Assembly (NCBI RefSeq): GCF_032062135.1
Contig: NC_092862.1
Location: 65,492,178 to 65,556,177 of the forward strand
Length of the DNA stretch: 64,000 nucleotides
From: Pyxicephalus adspersus
Taxonomy: Eukaryota > Chordata > Amphibia > Anura > Pyxicephalidae
Reading direction: 5' to 3'
Translations under genes and position numbers: made by a program
In this document: one piece after another, positions 22,305 through 35,559 of the stretch
How the letters are laid out: every line of letters starts with the position of its first letter
How positions within the stretch are numbered: position 1 is the first letter of the stretch
The notes under the pieces: generated by a model
The model's input: the letters and a program-made list of their open reading frames with translations, nothing else
The model's database searches: none
What the model was told of the DNA's origin: nothing

Positions 22305-22992
22305 AGAAAAGTCAATCTGTAAAATCTGTAAATGGATAGAGAACTGGCTTAAGGAAGGGCAGGCAGGAGAAAGGAGAAAGACAACTAAACTAATACAAGG
22401 AATGGAGGAGCTCAGCTATGAGGAGAGATTAGCTGAACTGAATCTATTCTCCCTTGAGAAGAGACATTTAAGGGAGGATATGATCACCCTGTATGAATTT
22501 ATAAACGGTCCATATAGAGAACTCTCTTCCCCATTATTCACTTTGAGATCATTACATAGAACAAGAGGACACTTTTGCGTCTGTAGGAAAAGAAGTTTAA
22601 GCTCCGGATAAGGAAGGGATTCTTCACTGTAAGGTCTGTGAAAATGAGGAATCGCCTCCCTCAGGAAGTAATTTCAGCAACTACTATAGATTGCTTTAAG
22701 AAAAGCTGGATGTTTTTATAGAAACACATAATATACCTGGGTATTAAGGCTTTAAAGTAAAAATAACAATAACAAAAATATATCCAGGGAACATCCGATT
22801 GCCTCATGGAATCAGGAAGGAATTTTTTTTCCCTGTTGGAGCAAATTGTACTAGAGGTTTTTTGCCTTCTTCTGGACCAACTATGTCCATAGGATTTTAT
22901 ATCTGGGATATGTGTATTTCCCTTGTGGTTGAAGTTGATGGACTTATGTCTTTTTTCCACCTGATCTACTATTTAACTATGTAACTATATAA
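22305..22992 (+). pseudogene. CR1-like LINE 3' end with internal deletion
   Basis: The frame near 22,330 reads WIENWL, a reverse-transcriptase motif of CR1-like LINEs, then jumps after about 20 residues to the C-terminal block MEELSYEERLAELNLFSLEK, RHLREDMITLYEFINGPYRE and, after a frameshift, FFTVRS and NRLPQEVISATTIDCFKKSW. The middle of the transcriptase is missing. The 3' region contains LPHGIRKEFFFPVGANC-like and SGPTMSIGFYIWDM-like translated tracts known to me from frog LINE 3' ends, and ends with TAACTATGTAACTATATAAG, a short-repeat tail. Confidence 0.82.
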
Positions 22993-24000
22993 GATACTTT
23001 GCCATTGTAATAAACGTTATATTGGTCATACCTTAAAACTTTGTTTTGTTTGTGTATATTATCAAGCACAGAGCATTGTGGAAAATTAAAAATGCTAACA
23101 CAAGAGGGGTTTTATAGGTTTCAATTTGTGAAGGGACTCAATGATATACATCAAATGTTTATTAAAAGAAAATGATCTTTTTTGTGACCCACCCCTAGAA
23201 ACATATAAATATTGTTTGAGCTGATCAGCAGTTTAGCATTTTAGTAAAAAATAGAATATTAATGTTATTCTTGTGGTATTCTTCTTTCGGGCATAGTCAC
23301 CTTACTTGAGCTCATGGATTTCATATTTATTAATCAAAATGTTGCTGTATGTAATGACATGACAGTAATTTATTCATGTATACCTATAAAGTTACTGATA
23401 GGTAAACTTTAACGTCAACATACAAAATTAATGGAGATAATTAGCTGGATCATCTGAGGTCACAGTGCAATATCATCTTGTGATATTCTTGATGCCTTGA
23501 TGGTATTGTGATGACATTGTTATCTCTTTTCATCACATTTCTGTTGGTTCAGGAAATTTTTGTGAATTTTTCTAGTTGAGCAGACAAAAGAAGGTCAGAG
23601 CTTCCTGCTCCAGTTGGCTTTTGCAGTAGAAAAAAATATATTTACAAAAAATATATATTATTCTTATATTGCATATACCTAAATAACCGAAAAAAATATA
23701 TATATAATTTAATATATTTTTTAATTAAATATTTTAATACGTAATATGATGTGCAATGGTGGAAAAAAATGTACAAAGGAACTAAGCTTGTGTAAAATGA
23801 CTAAATCCAAACAACACTTTAGCGCTAAATGTCAGCAGTGGTACACGGCGTAAGTAGGTAGGAATAGGAAGAATAAACAGAAGGCAGTATAAAGTGATAT
23901 GCATAGTTCTGCCTGTTCTGCAGATGTGGAAGATTGAAACAGTGGATTCAAACTCAACAGAAACACTAGGCACAGTTCCGGCATCAAAAAACGAATCAAT
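22993..24000. other. AT-rich intergenic sequence
   Basis: Very AT-rich, with an ATATATA/AAAAATATAT cluster at 23,635-23,740. Nothing else recognised. Confidence 0.5.
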
Positions 24001-24209
24001 GTAAACACTGTTGCTCTCTCCCTCCACTACTCTGTTAGCAGCCTCTCCAAAGACTAGGGGACCACACACCCAGACCACACAGCACCAGCTGAACTCACTC
24101 GCACGCAAGGCTCAGGAGCTGTCACTCGACTGAAGGCCAGGATAGGGAGAGATGAGTGTATACAGGCTGAGCTGCCCTCCTTCGCCTACAGTCATCATAG
24201 CAGCTGGCT

Positions 24210-24259
24210 TGTGGTCAAGATGATGGAGGATAATGAGGAATGGATGGAGGAAATGAAGG
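24210..24259 (+). other. Weak candidate 5' exon
   Basis: A GC- and CpG-richer block (about 24,010-24,260) contains AAGATGATGG, an acceptable start context, opening a short frame MMEDNEEWMEEMK that runs straight into AAG|GTATAC, a possible donor. An acceptor-like CTTCGCCTACAG precedes it at about 24,195-24,206. I recognise no protein and found no partner exon, so this could equally be chance or a noncoding-RNA first exon. Confidence 0.15.
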
Positions 24260-24963
24260 TATACATATACAATGAGGAGAAAAAACATTCTTCATGGCTC
24301 TCGCTTCTAATGACTTGTATGTCTAGTTGTCCTGCACACGATTAATTAATTGCTGATAAATGGTCAAAGGGCGCCCTAATAAAGCACCAATTAACCTCTT
24401 ATCTACCACATGTCAAAACAACACAAGTTAAAGCTTTGAGAATTTTATAAGGCTTCATAAGAAGACAACCATGAAAATGTCAATTTAACACAAGCAAAGT
24501 TCTATTTAAGAGTTAGGAGCTATTCGGATATCAACTTAATAGTCAAGAATTCCATAATTTACACCCCAATAAAACATTCAGCTGAATGTATTTCAAAATA
24601 ATTTATAGTAATCACTTTGCCTTAAGGGCTGCCAAATTATCTTATTTTAAATGTATTTAAAATAACAACAGTATCACATAAAGACTTTCATTCATCATTA
24701 CTCTTTTAACTGTATTAGTATTAGCCTCACAATGTAATCTAGTCATATACTCACAGATATATTTACATCCAAAGATCACAAAAATGTTCAGTTTTCAAAC
24801 TATGTAGGCTGCTACTTCTTCCCGCCATTTACATTTCTAGTTCTCTGGTTTTATTCCTTTGAATCTGTATTATTTATGCAGGAAGCAAAATCAAAGAAAA
24901 TCCAATCAGCTGGGCTACTAAAATTATCAAAAGTGAAGGTCAGCAATGGTTACTTCCATCATT
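24260..24963. other. AT-rich intergenic sequence
   Basis: No classified repeat, gene or RNA signal seen. Confidence 0.5.
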
Positions 24964-25174
24964 GGCCCTGATTTATTAAAGCTCTCCAAGACTGGAGAGG
25001 ACACACTTTTATCAGTAATGCTGGATGATCCAGCAAACCTGGAATGGATTTGGTCTAAATTGAAAACATTTCTAATGACTTTTAGGAAATACATTCCAGC
25101 TTTGCTGGAGCACTCAGCTTTACTGATTAAAGTGTATCCTCCCCAGCCTTGGAGAGCTTTATTAAATCAGGACC
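24964..25174. mobile_element. CCTGATTTATTAAAG inverted-repeat element, near full length
   Basis: Left end CCTGATTTATTAAAGCTCTC and right end GAGAGCTTTATTAAATCAGG form long terminal inverted repeats; the interior carries the GATCCAGCAAACCTGGAATG signature. Length 211 bp. No coding capacity. Confidence 0.85.
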
Positions 25175-25846
25175 ATTCACTCAGTTGTCTTTAAACAGAG
25201 GTTATAGGAAATCTATTGTAGAGGATGCATTTATTGTGCCAAGGCAGATTTTGAGCTTTGCAACTAACAACTATGTTGTTTAATTTCATTTCAGCATTAT
25301 ATTCCTTTCAACGTCCTCCAGAAACTTCCCCAGCTTTGCGTCTGTCTACTTTAGTTGCCTAACGGGGGATACACCAGGAAATTGTGAATAATGATATAAA
25401 CTGTATATGAAGTGAATAGAGCAAGGTGATAGGCAGAGGAATACGTTCAGTATGTGTAGTCAATTAGGATCCTGCAAAGAAGTTTACAAAATCTGTGTTG
25501 GGGTATAGTGTACAATAATAGGTTGTTAAGTTTTATTGCCAATTGACCCTACAAAAAAAAAATGCACCCTGGATTCACCTTGGCCACCATGCTCCCAATC
25601 GATTTTCCAAAATAATTTAATTGGACTATTTAAGAAACCAATCATGGCCTTCTGCAGCTGATTCTCTCATTTCTTTTCCAGTAATACATGTGCCAAATTC
25701 CCATCGGTTTCTCAAGTTTACTAGCCACTGTGTAATTCTGTAGCTTCTTTGTACCTATCATATATTTTTGTTCATTTTTTCACTTTGATAAAAACAACCA
25801 TATATTTCCCCATATATCTGACTTACAGGAAATATTTAATGCAATG

Positions 25847-25995
25847 GGCCTGAGTTATTGAAGCTTCCAAGACTGGTGAAGACTGGACTATATTGGAGAA
25901 GCTGGGTTATTCAGCAACAATTCATTTCTTGTGCAGGAAGGTTCTCCTACTATCTCTATCTTCTCCAGTCCGAGAGAGCTTTAATAAATCAGATA
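25847..25995. mobile_element. CCTGATTTATTAAAG inverted-repeat element, diverged copy
   Basis: Ends GGCCTGAGTTATTGAAGC and GAGAGCTTTAATAAATCAG with AGCTGGGTTATTCAGCAA inside. More diverged and internally shortened. Confidence 0.7.
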
Positions 25996-28900
25996 CAAAA
26001 GTTCAGGGCGGACGATAGGAAGTGCTGGCAATGTCAATAGTGATTGGACTGGTAGCAGAAATTCATTGGCGTTGTTTTCACTATTTTATTCTAGGAGACC
26101 ATTTCTCCATGCAGATTATTGACTGCACTGCTCGTTTTGCCAGGCGTTTGTGTGGGCTGGCTCGCCTTCACATTCTTGGTATGAAGAAGATCCGTTCATA
26201 TCTGACAAAACATGTGACTTGGTAACTTTGAGTCCTGGTTCAGCCAAGCCTGCACACTTACTATTAGTCTAAAGTGTCAGTATCCACCATTCAGGAACAA
26301 CCTAGGCTTTCTATATGAAACCAATACAATAAGTTTGTGTAATGCTTATGGGTAGGGTGAGGATGGACAAGGAGAACCAGTTTCTGTAAGTTCTTCTGAT
26401 AAAACTGCCAGTCTTTGCTTGAGGTGACAAGAAAAATAAAAACAGACGGAGGAGGAAAAAGAAGGAGGGATTGTCTTTCTGTAAAGCTCCTTCAAGAAGA
26501 TTTTGCTTTATGCTCTTTTGTACTTTTGATCACACAGGGAGTGATCCCCTTCATAAATATATTGGCACTGTGTAGAGCCATAAGGCTGCTTTTTAAGTAA
26601 GTCCCTTGTCCTATTTTTTAGGTATTGGTTTAACAGGTGCACATCATCATCATTATTACATCAGTAAATTCATCAACACCAACGCCAACAGTGGCTACTA
26701 CTTCCACCTGAAATAAAATAAAAATGTGTACTGAATGGTGCTACCTTACTTTAAAATGTAGAAGTCCCATTCCTCTTTTTAGTCATGTCTAGCCTTTACA
26801 GCTTTTTGGGAGGGGATATGCAGGATGTCTCAGGCATTTACTGGCTATGTTATTCCAGATAACCCTGCTTTCTTTCTATTACATCACAAAATCTGACTTT
26901 GAAGACTTATCTCTATTCTGTATTATGTCTCCTTGTCAGTGCAGCATGTATCCCATTAGTATGGTGACAGATGACAGCTTCTACTATACCACTGTGGTGT
27001 GTAAAGTCCAGGAGATTACCCTAAGTATTCATTACCTGCTTTTACTGGCTGCAGTTCTCAGAATCTCCTGAATATAAACGCCACCTGGACCCCACCTATG
27101 TTTAATTCATAATGCATGCTTTCTGTGATCTAATATTGTGTGTTCTTGTTCACACTGTCTCACGGGTCTCTGGTTTATTTCTGTTTTATGGCATTTGTTT
27201 GAGACTGTTACCTGTGCATAATACACTTTCTTTTTACTTCATTCTTATTTTATTTTGTTTGCCTGTACTTGTATGTTCCTTTATTCTTGTACACCCGTAT
27301 GGTTTATAAATAGGGCATGTGATAAAAAAAGTAAAATAAAATCGACATTGACATTAGCTCCTGCATGCTCTTCCTAAAGTGTAACTAAATCCAATTTACT
27401 CACCTATCCCTGCTCCATCACAGGGCACTGCAATCTTCCTTCTTTCCTCCTTACAATATTTGGCCACTTTGGCCATGCCAGGATGACTTAACTTCAATGC
27501 AAGCCCCTGGGAATTTATTCACTCCTTGGCTGCCAGCAAGCTAAGATTGCTGGGTATCCCTGGCAATCAACACTGCGCATGCATTTAATTCATGCCCCCT
27601 ATTTAATACAGTAACACAAAAATGAATATATGAACATCTTGTTTGGCTGTGCTGGGGCCAATATAACTCACGCGACATAATGCAGGCGTGCAGGTGTTTT
27701 TTCATTCCTGGCACGTGCAAGGGAAGCTTTTCAAAATGGGACTTTAGATCCACTTTAATGAAGACACAAAAGATAAAATCTCTTAGGGACAGGGGTGCCC
27801 CTTTAGGAAGAAATACAACTTTAGTCCCATTTATTAAAATCTTTCATTTTAATCCTTTTTAAATCTGCAATAAATATGAAATATTGGTAGAGGGCATATT
27901 TAATGGGAAGAGAGAGGTGGGCAAACTTTAGCACTCTCAGTACAATTCTGAGTGTTGCCTTTGAGAATGGGCTATTATTTAGCTGTAACTGCAGTTTTTT
28001 TGGAGGATGCTACAGACATATGTAGGCTCCCAAAGATGTCTTTGTTTTTTACATTTGCATGCAGACTCCCAATTTTTAACTAGTGTGTTTATCCCATTTT
28101 ACCATCAGACATAATGTTTTCAGCTTTCATTCCTCCAGATTTCTTCTGTATGGTAACATGTGTGTGTTAACAATAAACTGTTCTCATGGAGCTTGCTATA
28201 TGTTGCCTTGCAATACTCTAGTATAGAGAAAACTGCCTAAGAGTTTGATATTGGCTTGGCCAAAATGTTTATTTTTATTTCTGTGCTGTGAAAAGTATAA
28301 AACAATTTTATTCATGAACTTTTTTGACAGAGGCAACATGTCCAGAAAACATAAATCATTACATTTAATTGAATGACATTACAGCCACACAAATAGCATT
28401 TTCATTAAATGTTCATAATCACTTTGTACAGGTTGCCTTTAACAGCAAAAATTCACATATCAACTTAGATTTGATTTGACTTTGTGAGCTTTATTTGCCA
28501 GACTCAGCTATAAAACTAGATGATACATAGAGTAAATCTTTCCAGCATCACACTAGGTGTTACCTTATATATAAAATTCGTTCAACAAATCTATGCCATT
28601 TGTTATGGAAAAATATCACATAGTAGATTTACATATAAATATGGACAGAATGTTTCGGAGATCACCCAGATATTCTTACTGCTGTGTTGTAACCATATGT
28701 TTACAGAAGTTACTGCTAATTTGTTTCAGTCCTGAGCAGGGCATGTAAATGCTTTCTTTCATAGAGAGATCCAGGTGACGTTCTAAACAAAATACACAAT
28801 CTGCCATTGGCAGCTACTGAAAATCTTTTTATAAACATGCATCCAATCATAGTGGTGTATGGTTACATTTTTATGTCATTCTATGACCTCATCTATGAAT

Positions 28901-29202
28901 ATGTGATGAAGTGACTAAAAATAATTCTTGTTTCATTTGATGAAAAAAATACAGTGTGTAGTCATAGTTTTGGTATTTACAGTTTATTACATTTGGTAAC
29001 ACATTAAAACCAGAGAAAAAATATTGCAACATTGTAAAGCTGAAAGATGTCTTTTTCTTTTTAAATCCAGTTTACACCATAATGCATAGTGTATTTTTGC
29101 ATGCTCTGGCATGGGGCACTAATTTCTAAATGGGCGCTTAACATGAGTAAAACATGTTTCTTCATTATTTTGTTTATCGTAAAGTAACGTGTAGAGCATA
29201 TA
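25996..29202. other. Intergenic sequence, no gene supported
   Basis: Mixed AT-rich sequence. The stretch 27,355-27,770 has the patchy composition of an old repeat. At 28,440-28,740 the sequence looks unique and non-repetitive. Short open frames occur on both strands but none shows a known domain or flanking splice signals. Confidence 0.5.
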
Positions 29203-29350
29203 GGCCTGATTTATGAAAGCTCAGCAAAGCTGGAGAGCATTCACTTTCATCAGTGAAGCTGGGTGAACCAGCAAACCTGGAATGGATTTACTAAAATTCA
29301 TTTGCTATTTGTCAGTAAATGTTTTCAATCCTGGACCAGATCCAGGATCC
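29203..29350. mobile_element. CCTGATTTATTAAAG element, left part
   Basis: Begins GGCCTGATTTATGAAAGCTC and contains CAGTGAAGCTGGGTGAACCA and GCAAACCTGGAATGGATTTA; the right arm is missing, with the break after TCCTGGACCAGATCC. Confidence 0.75.
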
Positions 29351-30058
29351 AGTGTATTGTAGTGTGCTAAAATGCACATTCATTGCAGCATACTGTAGAC
29401 ATGCATTGAGGTGCAATTTACTTTTCATTGCAATGCACTATAATGCCTGTGAGATTGAATAAACTACATGTTGTCTGCTTAAAGGCTACAAAATGTTAAA
29501 GTTACAGGTTCAGTGGCAGGATTTTTATGCTAATAATTTTTGAGCATACTATGGTAAAACTGGTTAACTAAAAGGTTGTGTGCATTGTTAACAACCTTTA
29601 GGCTGGCCCAGCTGTTATTGCCACTTAAACCCTCACTTACTTACTGGCATAAACCCCACTTGGTGCTGGTATAGACCCCCAAATAACATCCTTCTCTCAG
29701 AGGAAATACTTGCCAGTAAGTCTGATGATTTTCTTTGAACTTTGCTGAGTTTCAAAGCCAAGAGCTATAGGACATTACGAGATACTTCCAACTTTTCTCT
29801 TCAATCCAAAGTGACCAGTGACTGGACATGTGACTCGTGGAGAGCTTACATTTTTTGTAACCAGCACCTAAACCCCAGGTGACCATTGTGTGCTGTGACT
29901 CCCCACTTTTCTGTAAATACCCTATTCTACTTGGTTTGGCCCAATGACTTACAGTGAATTATATCAGTAAAATGTCTGAGTGCCTTTTCACACTATGATG
30001 GGATGAATTTTAGTGTAATTGATTTTAAGTTTTTCCAGCTCAAAATAGTCTATTAATA

Positions 30059-30078
30059 AAAAAAAAAAAAAAAAAAAA
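30059..30078. repeat. Poly(A) tract
   Basis: A run of about 20 A following CTATTAATAAA. It could be a decayed retroposon tail, but no body was recognised upstream. Confidence 0.8.
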
Positions 30079-30233
30079 GAATAGGACAGACTGGTATTGT
30101 CTCTAGGCTCCCTGAAGCTGATTTTTCCACAGGATCAACTTGCTATGCCATGCTCCTTAGCACTGCAAATTCTCAAAGTTTTTATGGTACAAGCAAGCCA
30201 CAATAAACCATAAAAGATATTTCCCATAACAAA

Positions 30234-30382
30234 GGTCCCAACCCCCAGTCCGTGGCCACTAGGTTCTGGCATCATGACAACACTCTTCCCCTTTGAGTGA
30301 CACATGGCTCACCACGCATGCGCGGTCCGGAGTCCGTAAATTTAGTGGTCCATGACGTCCAAAAGTTTGGGCACCACTATCC
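30234..30382. mobile_element. Short hAT-like deletion derivative
   Basis: Left end AAAGGTCCCAACCCCCAGTC and right end CAAAAGTTTGGGCACCACTA resemble the GGTCCCCAAACC-type inverted ends of hAT elements, and both sub-termini carry GTCCGTGG/CCACTAGG against AGTGGTCCATGACG. No clear 8-bp duplication, so the exact limits are uncertain. Confidence 0.5.
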
Positions 30383-32043
30383 TATGAGACAGCAAAACCA
30401 AATAATTAATAGCTATGCTCTGATTCTAAACCTGTATTTAAGTAAATCCAGCCTTTCTCAACTGGTCCACGACCACATAATATGGATTCCAAAATCTATT
30501 GGCAAGCTTTTATGCTTGGTAAGTGGAAATGTTACATACAAAAGAAAGGTATTGGGTCTCAGAAGAAGATCTGCATATACTCAAGCTGATTAAGAAATTC
30601 CATCATTACTTACCTACAAGCATTTTAGAATAGCGTATTCATGTGTGAAGTTAAAGGAGATTATAATACGCATTTTTTTATGTTTGTACTACTATTTTTC
30701 CCTTATGAACCTTGGTTTTATTAAAAATCAGCAGGATTGGATCACTTGGTAAAATGTAGCAAACAATGGTAATTTTTGGAAGCAGAGCTCTTTTTTCTGT
30801 AGACCAAAGCTGCTACCAGTTGCGGTTTTATTACATTTGTATATATAGTTTTTCCATTTATTTACATTTTCCCCTGCCACTTTAAATATAAGTTAGAATA
30901 TTGTGGTTTCTTCATCTGGTTCTAGGATTTGATAAAGTTGATTGGAGATCTAGAATCATTTCCAGGTTTTCACTGAATGCAGAGATTAATTACAACATAG
31001 CTTGCAAATGGGGAATGCTTTGTGGACATTGTAGAACTATTCAAAGCCTACATTCTACAACCTATTAAGCTGCCAGAATGTCAAATTGTCATTCAAGATA
31101 TTCATTAAAAGACACACACATTTATTTATTTAAGATAAAACAATATATTTACATAAAAAATGCATATGGCTTATTCACCACTTGACACAGACTTCTAAAA
31201 AAGCCAATTAGAGGTTTAGGGTCCATTTAAAAAAGCAAACAAGCAAAGGATGGGCACAATAACATGAATACTATATCAGAAAATAGTTTAACTTTGAGAT
31301 AAATAAATCTACAACAACAACTATACATTCAAAGGCGAGTTCTTATAGGAAGGTAGCATCTTTACACCAGTTACCGTGTAACATTGAACCCATCAATATC
31401 ATGTAAAGTCATCAAGTACAGAGCAAATCTATTATTTTCCACATATATCGTAGTCACCACATGTCAATTCTTTAGGAGCTGTGCACTTTCACGGCTATCA
31501 TTTTTACAGGGAAATCACTACAGGAGAGCAATCTCCAGTGCATAAAATTTGTGATTGATGGACATAACTTCTGAAGAAGACAGATGAATACCAATGTGAC
31601 AATGTACTGCATGTGGTTATATGATGCACAAGAGAACCTTAGAGCCTTGGTGTGATGTTTGCGGTTCAAGTGTTCCTTAAAAAGATAATCTTCATTAACA
31701 GCTTTAGTCCTACCGTGACTATTTTGAAAATCGATTGAGATACTTTCTGTATAGAAATCCCCGTGATGTCCCCTTTACTTGGGCTTTCCTTTTTTTTTTT
31801 TTTTTTTATTCTAAATACTTTTAAACTGAATGTGGAGCTTCTTTGTGCCAATGAAAAATGACTGTTGTCAACAGGTACCATTGATATAAGTGAATCTATT
31901 GTAAATGCTGTAAACATAATGTTTTATACTTTACTTTTCAGCTCTTCCAGATATAATATGTACATTTTTTTAATTTGAATATTGAACATGAACTGCAGAG
32001 ATGGCTGCCTGATAACATTGTACCAACACGTGTGTATCTCTAG
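30383..32043. other. Intergenic sequence, partly unique
   Basis: Contains a poly(T) run near 31,791-31,808. The part 30,900-31,130 appears single-copy and not low-complexity (see the findings). No gene supported. Confidence 0.5.
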
Positions 32044-32045
32044 TA

Positions 32046-32451
32046 CAGGAGTCCCCAGGTTAAGGACATCTTACATATAGACGACTCTTAGATATGAATG
32101 GGGCTTCCCTGCTTGTTCGTGTGCAGGACAGGGGCTTGATAGGGAGAGGGGTGATTCGCATGCAGAAGTCTTTTGCTGTTCTGCAACCTCTTGTAACTCT
32201 TTAATGGCCAAGACGAACTCTGCAGGTATTTTTATTGCATATCAAAGCACCGCTTGCTCTTGTTTTTTTTTTTTTTGCTTTGTTTGTGAATTACTCACAG
32301 TGGGGATTTTATACAGTAACTGACACCATGCTGCCTAATAACAAATATCCGTCCCTATTGCATTTGTTAAAAAAAAGTACCTGTTCCGACTTACATACAA
32401 ACAAGAAGAAACCTACAGTCCCTATCTCGTATGTAACCCAGAGACTACCTG
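32046..32451. mobile_element. Mariner-type MITE, 406 bp, TA target site
   Basis: Left end CAGGAGTCCCCAGGTTAAGG and right end CCCAGAGACTACCTG, which reverse-complements to CAGGTAGTCTCTGGGTTA, flanked by TA on both sides (32,044-32,045 and 32,452-32,453). The right half holds CCGACTTACATACAAAC and the left CTTGTAACTC words common in such elements. No transposase frame. Confidence 0.72.
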
Positions 32452-32453
32452 TA

Positions 32454-34599
32454 AGTGACTTTGGCATAGTATGCGCTGTAAGTTTGGGCTCTTTGATCTG
32501 TTAAGTGCCACCAACAATACCATGGAGTTAACGCATTGTTTAATTACCATATCTCAACAAAATCTATGAATCACGAGCTAACAAAAAACTGAATGTATCA
32601 CATTGGTTTGCCATATGGAAAATGCTAATACACGAGAACAATAAACAAAGATACCAAACCTATTGTGAGAAATTCTGAAACTGGACCACTGCAGAATAAC
32701 AAAATAAAATGGACATTTGAGTAATTTATCTTTTTAGTGATGGGGAGGAAAAAAAATGGTCAGTGGGCATTGCTAGGAGTACCGCATCATAAGGGTAATT
32801 TTACTTATTTTTTACATGCTGCAGCACACATACTTTGGAACTCCATTGCCTTACTTTAATGTCTTTTTTTAAACTGGTGAGAAATGTGGAGCCTCCCGGT
32901 CAGCATCCACTGCTGCAGATTGTTGGGCAGTTGGTGGGTGTTTGTCAAATGTTTCCAATAACAATTTTTTCATAGGGCTAGATGCTGCTTGCATTGTCTC
33001 CCAGGCAGTCCTGCTTCAGAAGTTGCAGCACTTCAAGAAAGAAACTGAGACTGAAAATAATTATTCTAAATTTAAACTATATACATCATACTTACATGAA
33101 TTATATATTTATCATATATCAAAATATGTAAATTCTAAGCAATAGCCTCTACAATGTGAAAATAAAAATTCTACCTGAACCTGCATTTTAGGACCTTTCA
33201 AATATTAGTGATTAGTATTTCTAAATTGCCTTTCGACTATATCTACGGCTTCCTAGCTCACCACAATATTGGGAAAATACAGAACTGTCACGGTAAGACG
33301 ATTTGAGAGCAGCAAGCATGGGCACCGATACAAAATCAACATGGCATGGCAGATGCCTGTGGAGTGGGGCTATTTTCTCTAATAAGAAGCAGATATGGTT
33401 GGCAGATTGTATACAGATTTCTCCATTGTCTACAGGCAGCAGGGTCTACAGTATTTATTTTCATTTTTTTCTCTTATCTAAACATGTCAGTTCTTGCTGA
33501 TTTCCACTAAGCCTTGCTGAGTTAATGTCAGTCTCAGGAAGCCTCACTTATGTATTCCAAAGCACAGCACAATCCTAAATATGTAAGTACTTTGTTAATA
33601 TGTATGTATTGTAAAAAAAAAAAACTCAAATGTATTCGATTTCTCTGGTATTTTATTAAGACATGTATAGTACATCTACTGAAAAAGATCAGACTTGTTT
33701 TTGAAGGTGCATGCTTCACATTTGTCTTCTTACCCATGGTTTCATTACTTTTCCAGTCACTAACACTGAAGTATGTGGCAATTCAGTGTGTTTTGTATAT
33801 TGAAATGGTGTAATAAATACCTGTCATGAAGAAAATTAGAGCAGAACTCCAGGATTCTTTTAAGAATGCAAACTTGAAAATGCCTCAAAAGTTTCTCATA
33901 ACACATATTACGGCTTTTACTGTGATTTCGGCAACTCCAGGTATCAGAGCTGCAACCTTAATTCGTGGCTGCAACCATGTGGTTTTTACACTCCTCCTCT
34001 TAGAGTTACATTAGCATTACCTGAAGTAATGGCAACTCAATACAAGTCCCAAGTAAATACTATTATTAAAATAAAAAGCAAGGAAAAGGATATCTATCTA
34101 TCTATCTGTTTGTCTGTTTATCTACGATTGACTCATGGTGACCTCTTCAAAACTTTACTGTTGTGACTGGAGATTAAGCAATTTGATTGACCCTTCAATT
34201 GACCTGAATTGTGCAGATGTTTAAGCATTTTAATAATTTTGCATTTTGCTAGGTCCTGTCTTCTCCAGAAATAACGGGAAACGTTTTCTTGATACTTTTA
34301 CTGGCGCAAACACCCGTTTCCGGAACATCTTTTAGAGAGTAACAAAACTATTTAGGTTTTCTCTATTTAAATAGCTGTTATGTAATTTTTATTTACCCAG
34401 TAATAAATGTAATGGAAGGAAGGTTGAAGGTGAAAAACAAAAAACAAATAGTCAGTGTACCATTAAATAACCAAAACACCCCACAAAGCCTGTGCCACTA
34501 TTCCCTTACTTTGCTATTTCCTGTAATTTCAATTGTCTTCGCAAAATAAAACCAGTTCTTTTGGTGACTTCATGTGTTGCCTATTTCATGGGCATACCA
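32454..34599. other. Intergenic sequence, no gene supported
   Basis: AT-rich, with a TATC/TGTC microsatellite at about 34,088-34,122 and no recognised element otherwise. Confidence 0.5.
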
Positions 34600-34818
34600 G
34601 GTCCTGATTTATTAAAGCTCTCCAAGGCAGGACAGGATACACTTTCATCAGTGAAGCTGGGTGATCCAGCAAACCTGACAAAGATTTCTTCAAAGTCATC
34701 TGCTATTTGCTATCAAAGGTTTTGAATCATTGATCCATTCCAGGTTTGTTGGATCACCCAGCTTCACTGATGAAAGTGTATCCTCCCCAGCCTTGGAGAG
34801 CTTTAATAAATCAGGATC
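34600..34818. mobile_element. CCTGATTTATTAAAG inverted-repeat element, full length
   Basis: The best copy in the window: ends GTCCTGATTTATTAAAGCTC and GAGCTTTAATAAATCAGGAT, with the arms matching inward through CTCCAAGGC, CACTTTCATCAGTGAAGCTG and GGATCACCCAGCTTCACTGA. The 219 bp would fold into one long hairpin. Confidence 0.88.
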
Positions 34819-35559
34819 ATTGTATCTGTGAATGTACCATAAGTAAGCATTCTATGGGTAAATATATTTTATTATGGAAGGTTTTACATGATTTGATCAG
34901 GAAAAAGTTAGATCCAGTTTGATGACATCATGGGAATGCTCTAAAGCCTATTGACTAAGCACACCCATTGACACCACTTTTGTGTTTGAGAAATACATCA
35001 TTGTATTCAACCCACTTTATCCTTGGGATTCACAGTTAATTTAAGACATAGCCTGTGATTCTATTGGTAAAATCACAGTGGAAGGATTTAGATTTGCATC
35101 TGAGTTTTGGCTATTGTTTTTTTTTAATGAAAGTTACCAATTTATCAATAATTTGATGATGATGAATGGCCATGACAAGTTAACTTCTATATATTATGGT
35201 AAAAGAGGATTGTTTACTTATTTTGTCTACGTGTATAAATCTATACTGGGTGTGACTATCAGCTGGTACTCAGTGTTCCTTCTGAATGCTGAACCCAATG
35301 TTAAAAATCCCTTACCTTTAATTATAAGGATTATTCCAAGGTGTGACAACAGCATTAAGGTTGTTTATGTCAAGCGTTAATCTTGATTCAATACATGGAC
35401 TTTAGGATCTGATGATACTTCTTGAATTTCATCTTACTTCAACTGATCCATTGAGTAATGTACTCAATGTATGAGGTAACACATTATGCTATTGGAGTAG
35501 ATATTGTCCCATCCTTGAATAAACATGTTTATAATTGCTATACAATTTAAAATGTGTAG
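34819..35559. other. Intergenic sequence, nothing recognised
   Basis: No repeat ends, domains or RNA signals seen. Confidence 0.45.

Noticed and set aside
34088..34122. TATC/TGTC tetranucleotide run considered as a possible CRISPR-like or regulatory array
   Set aside because: It is an ordinary imperfect microsatellite in eukaryotic DNA.
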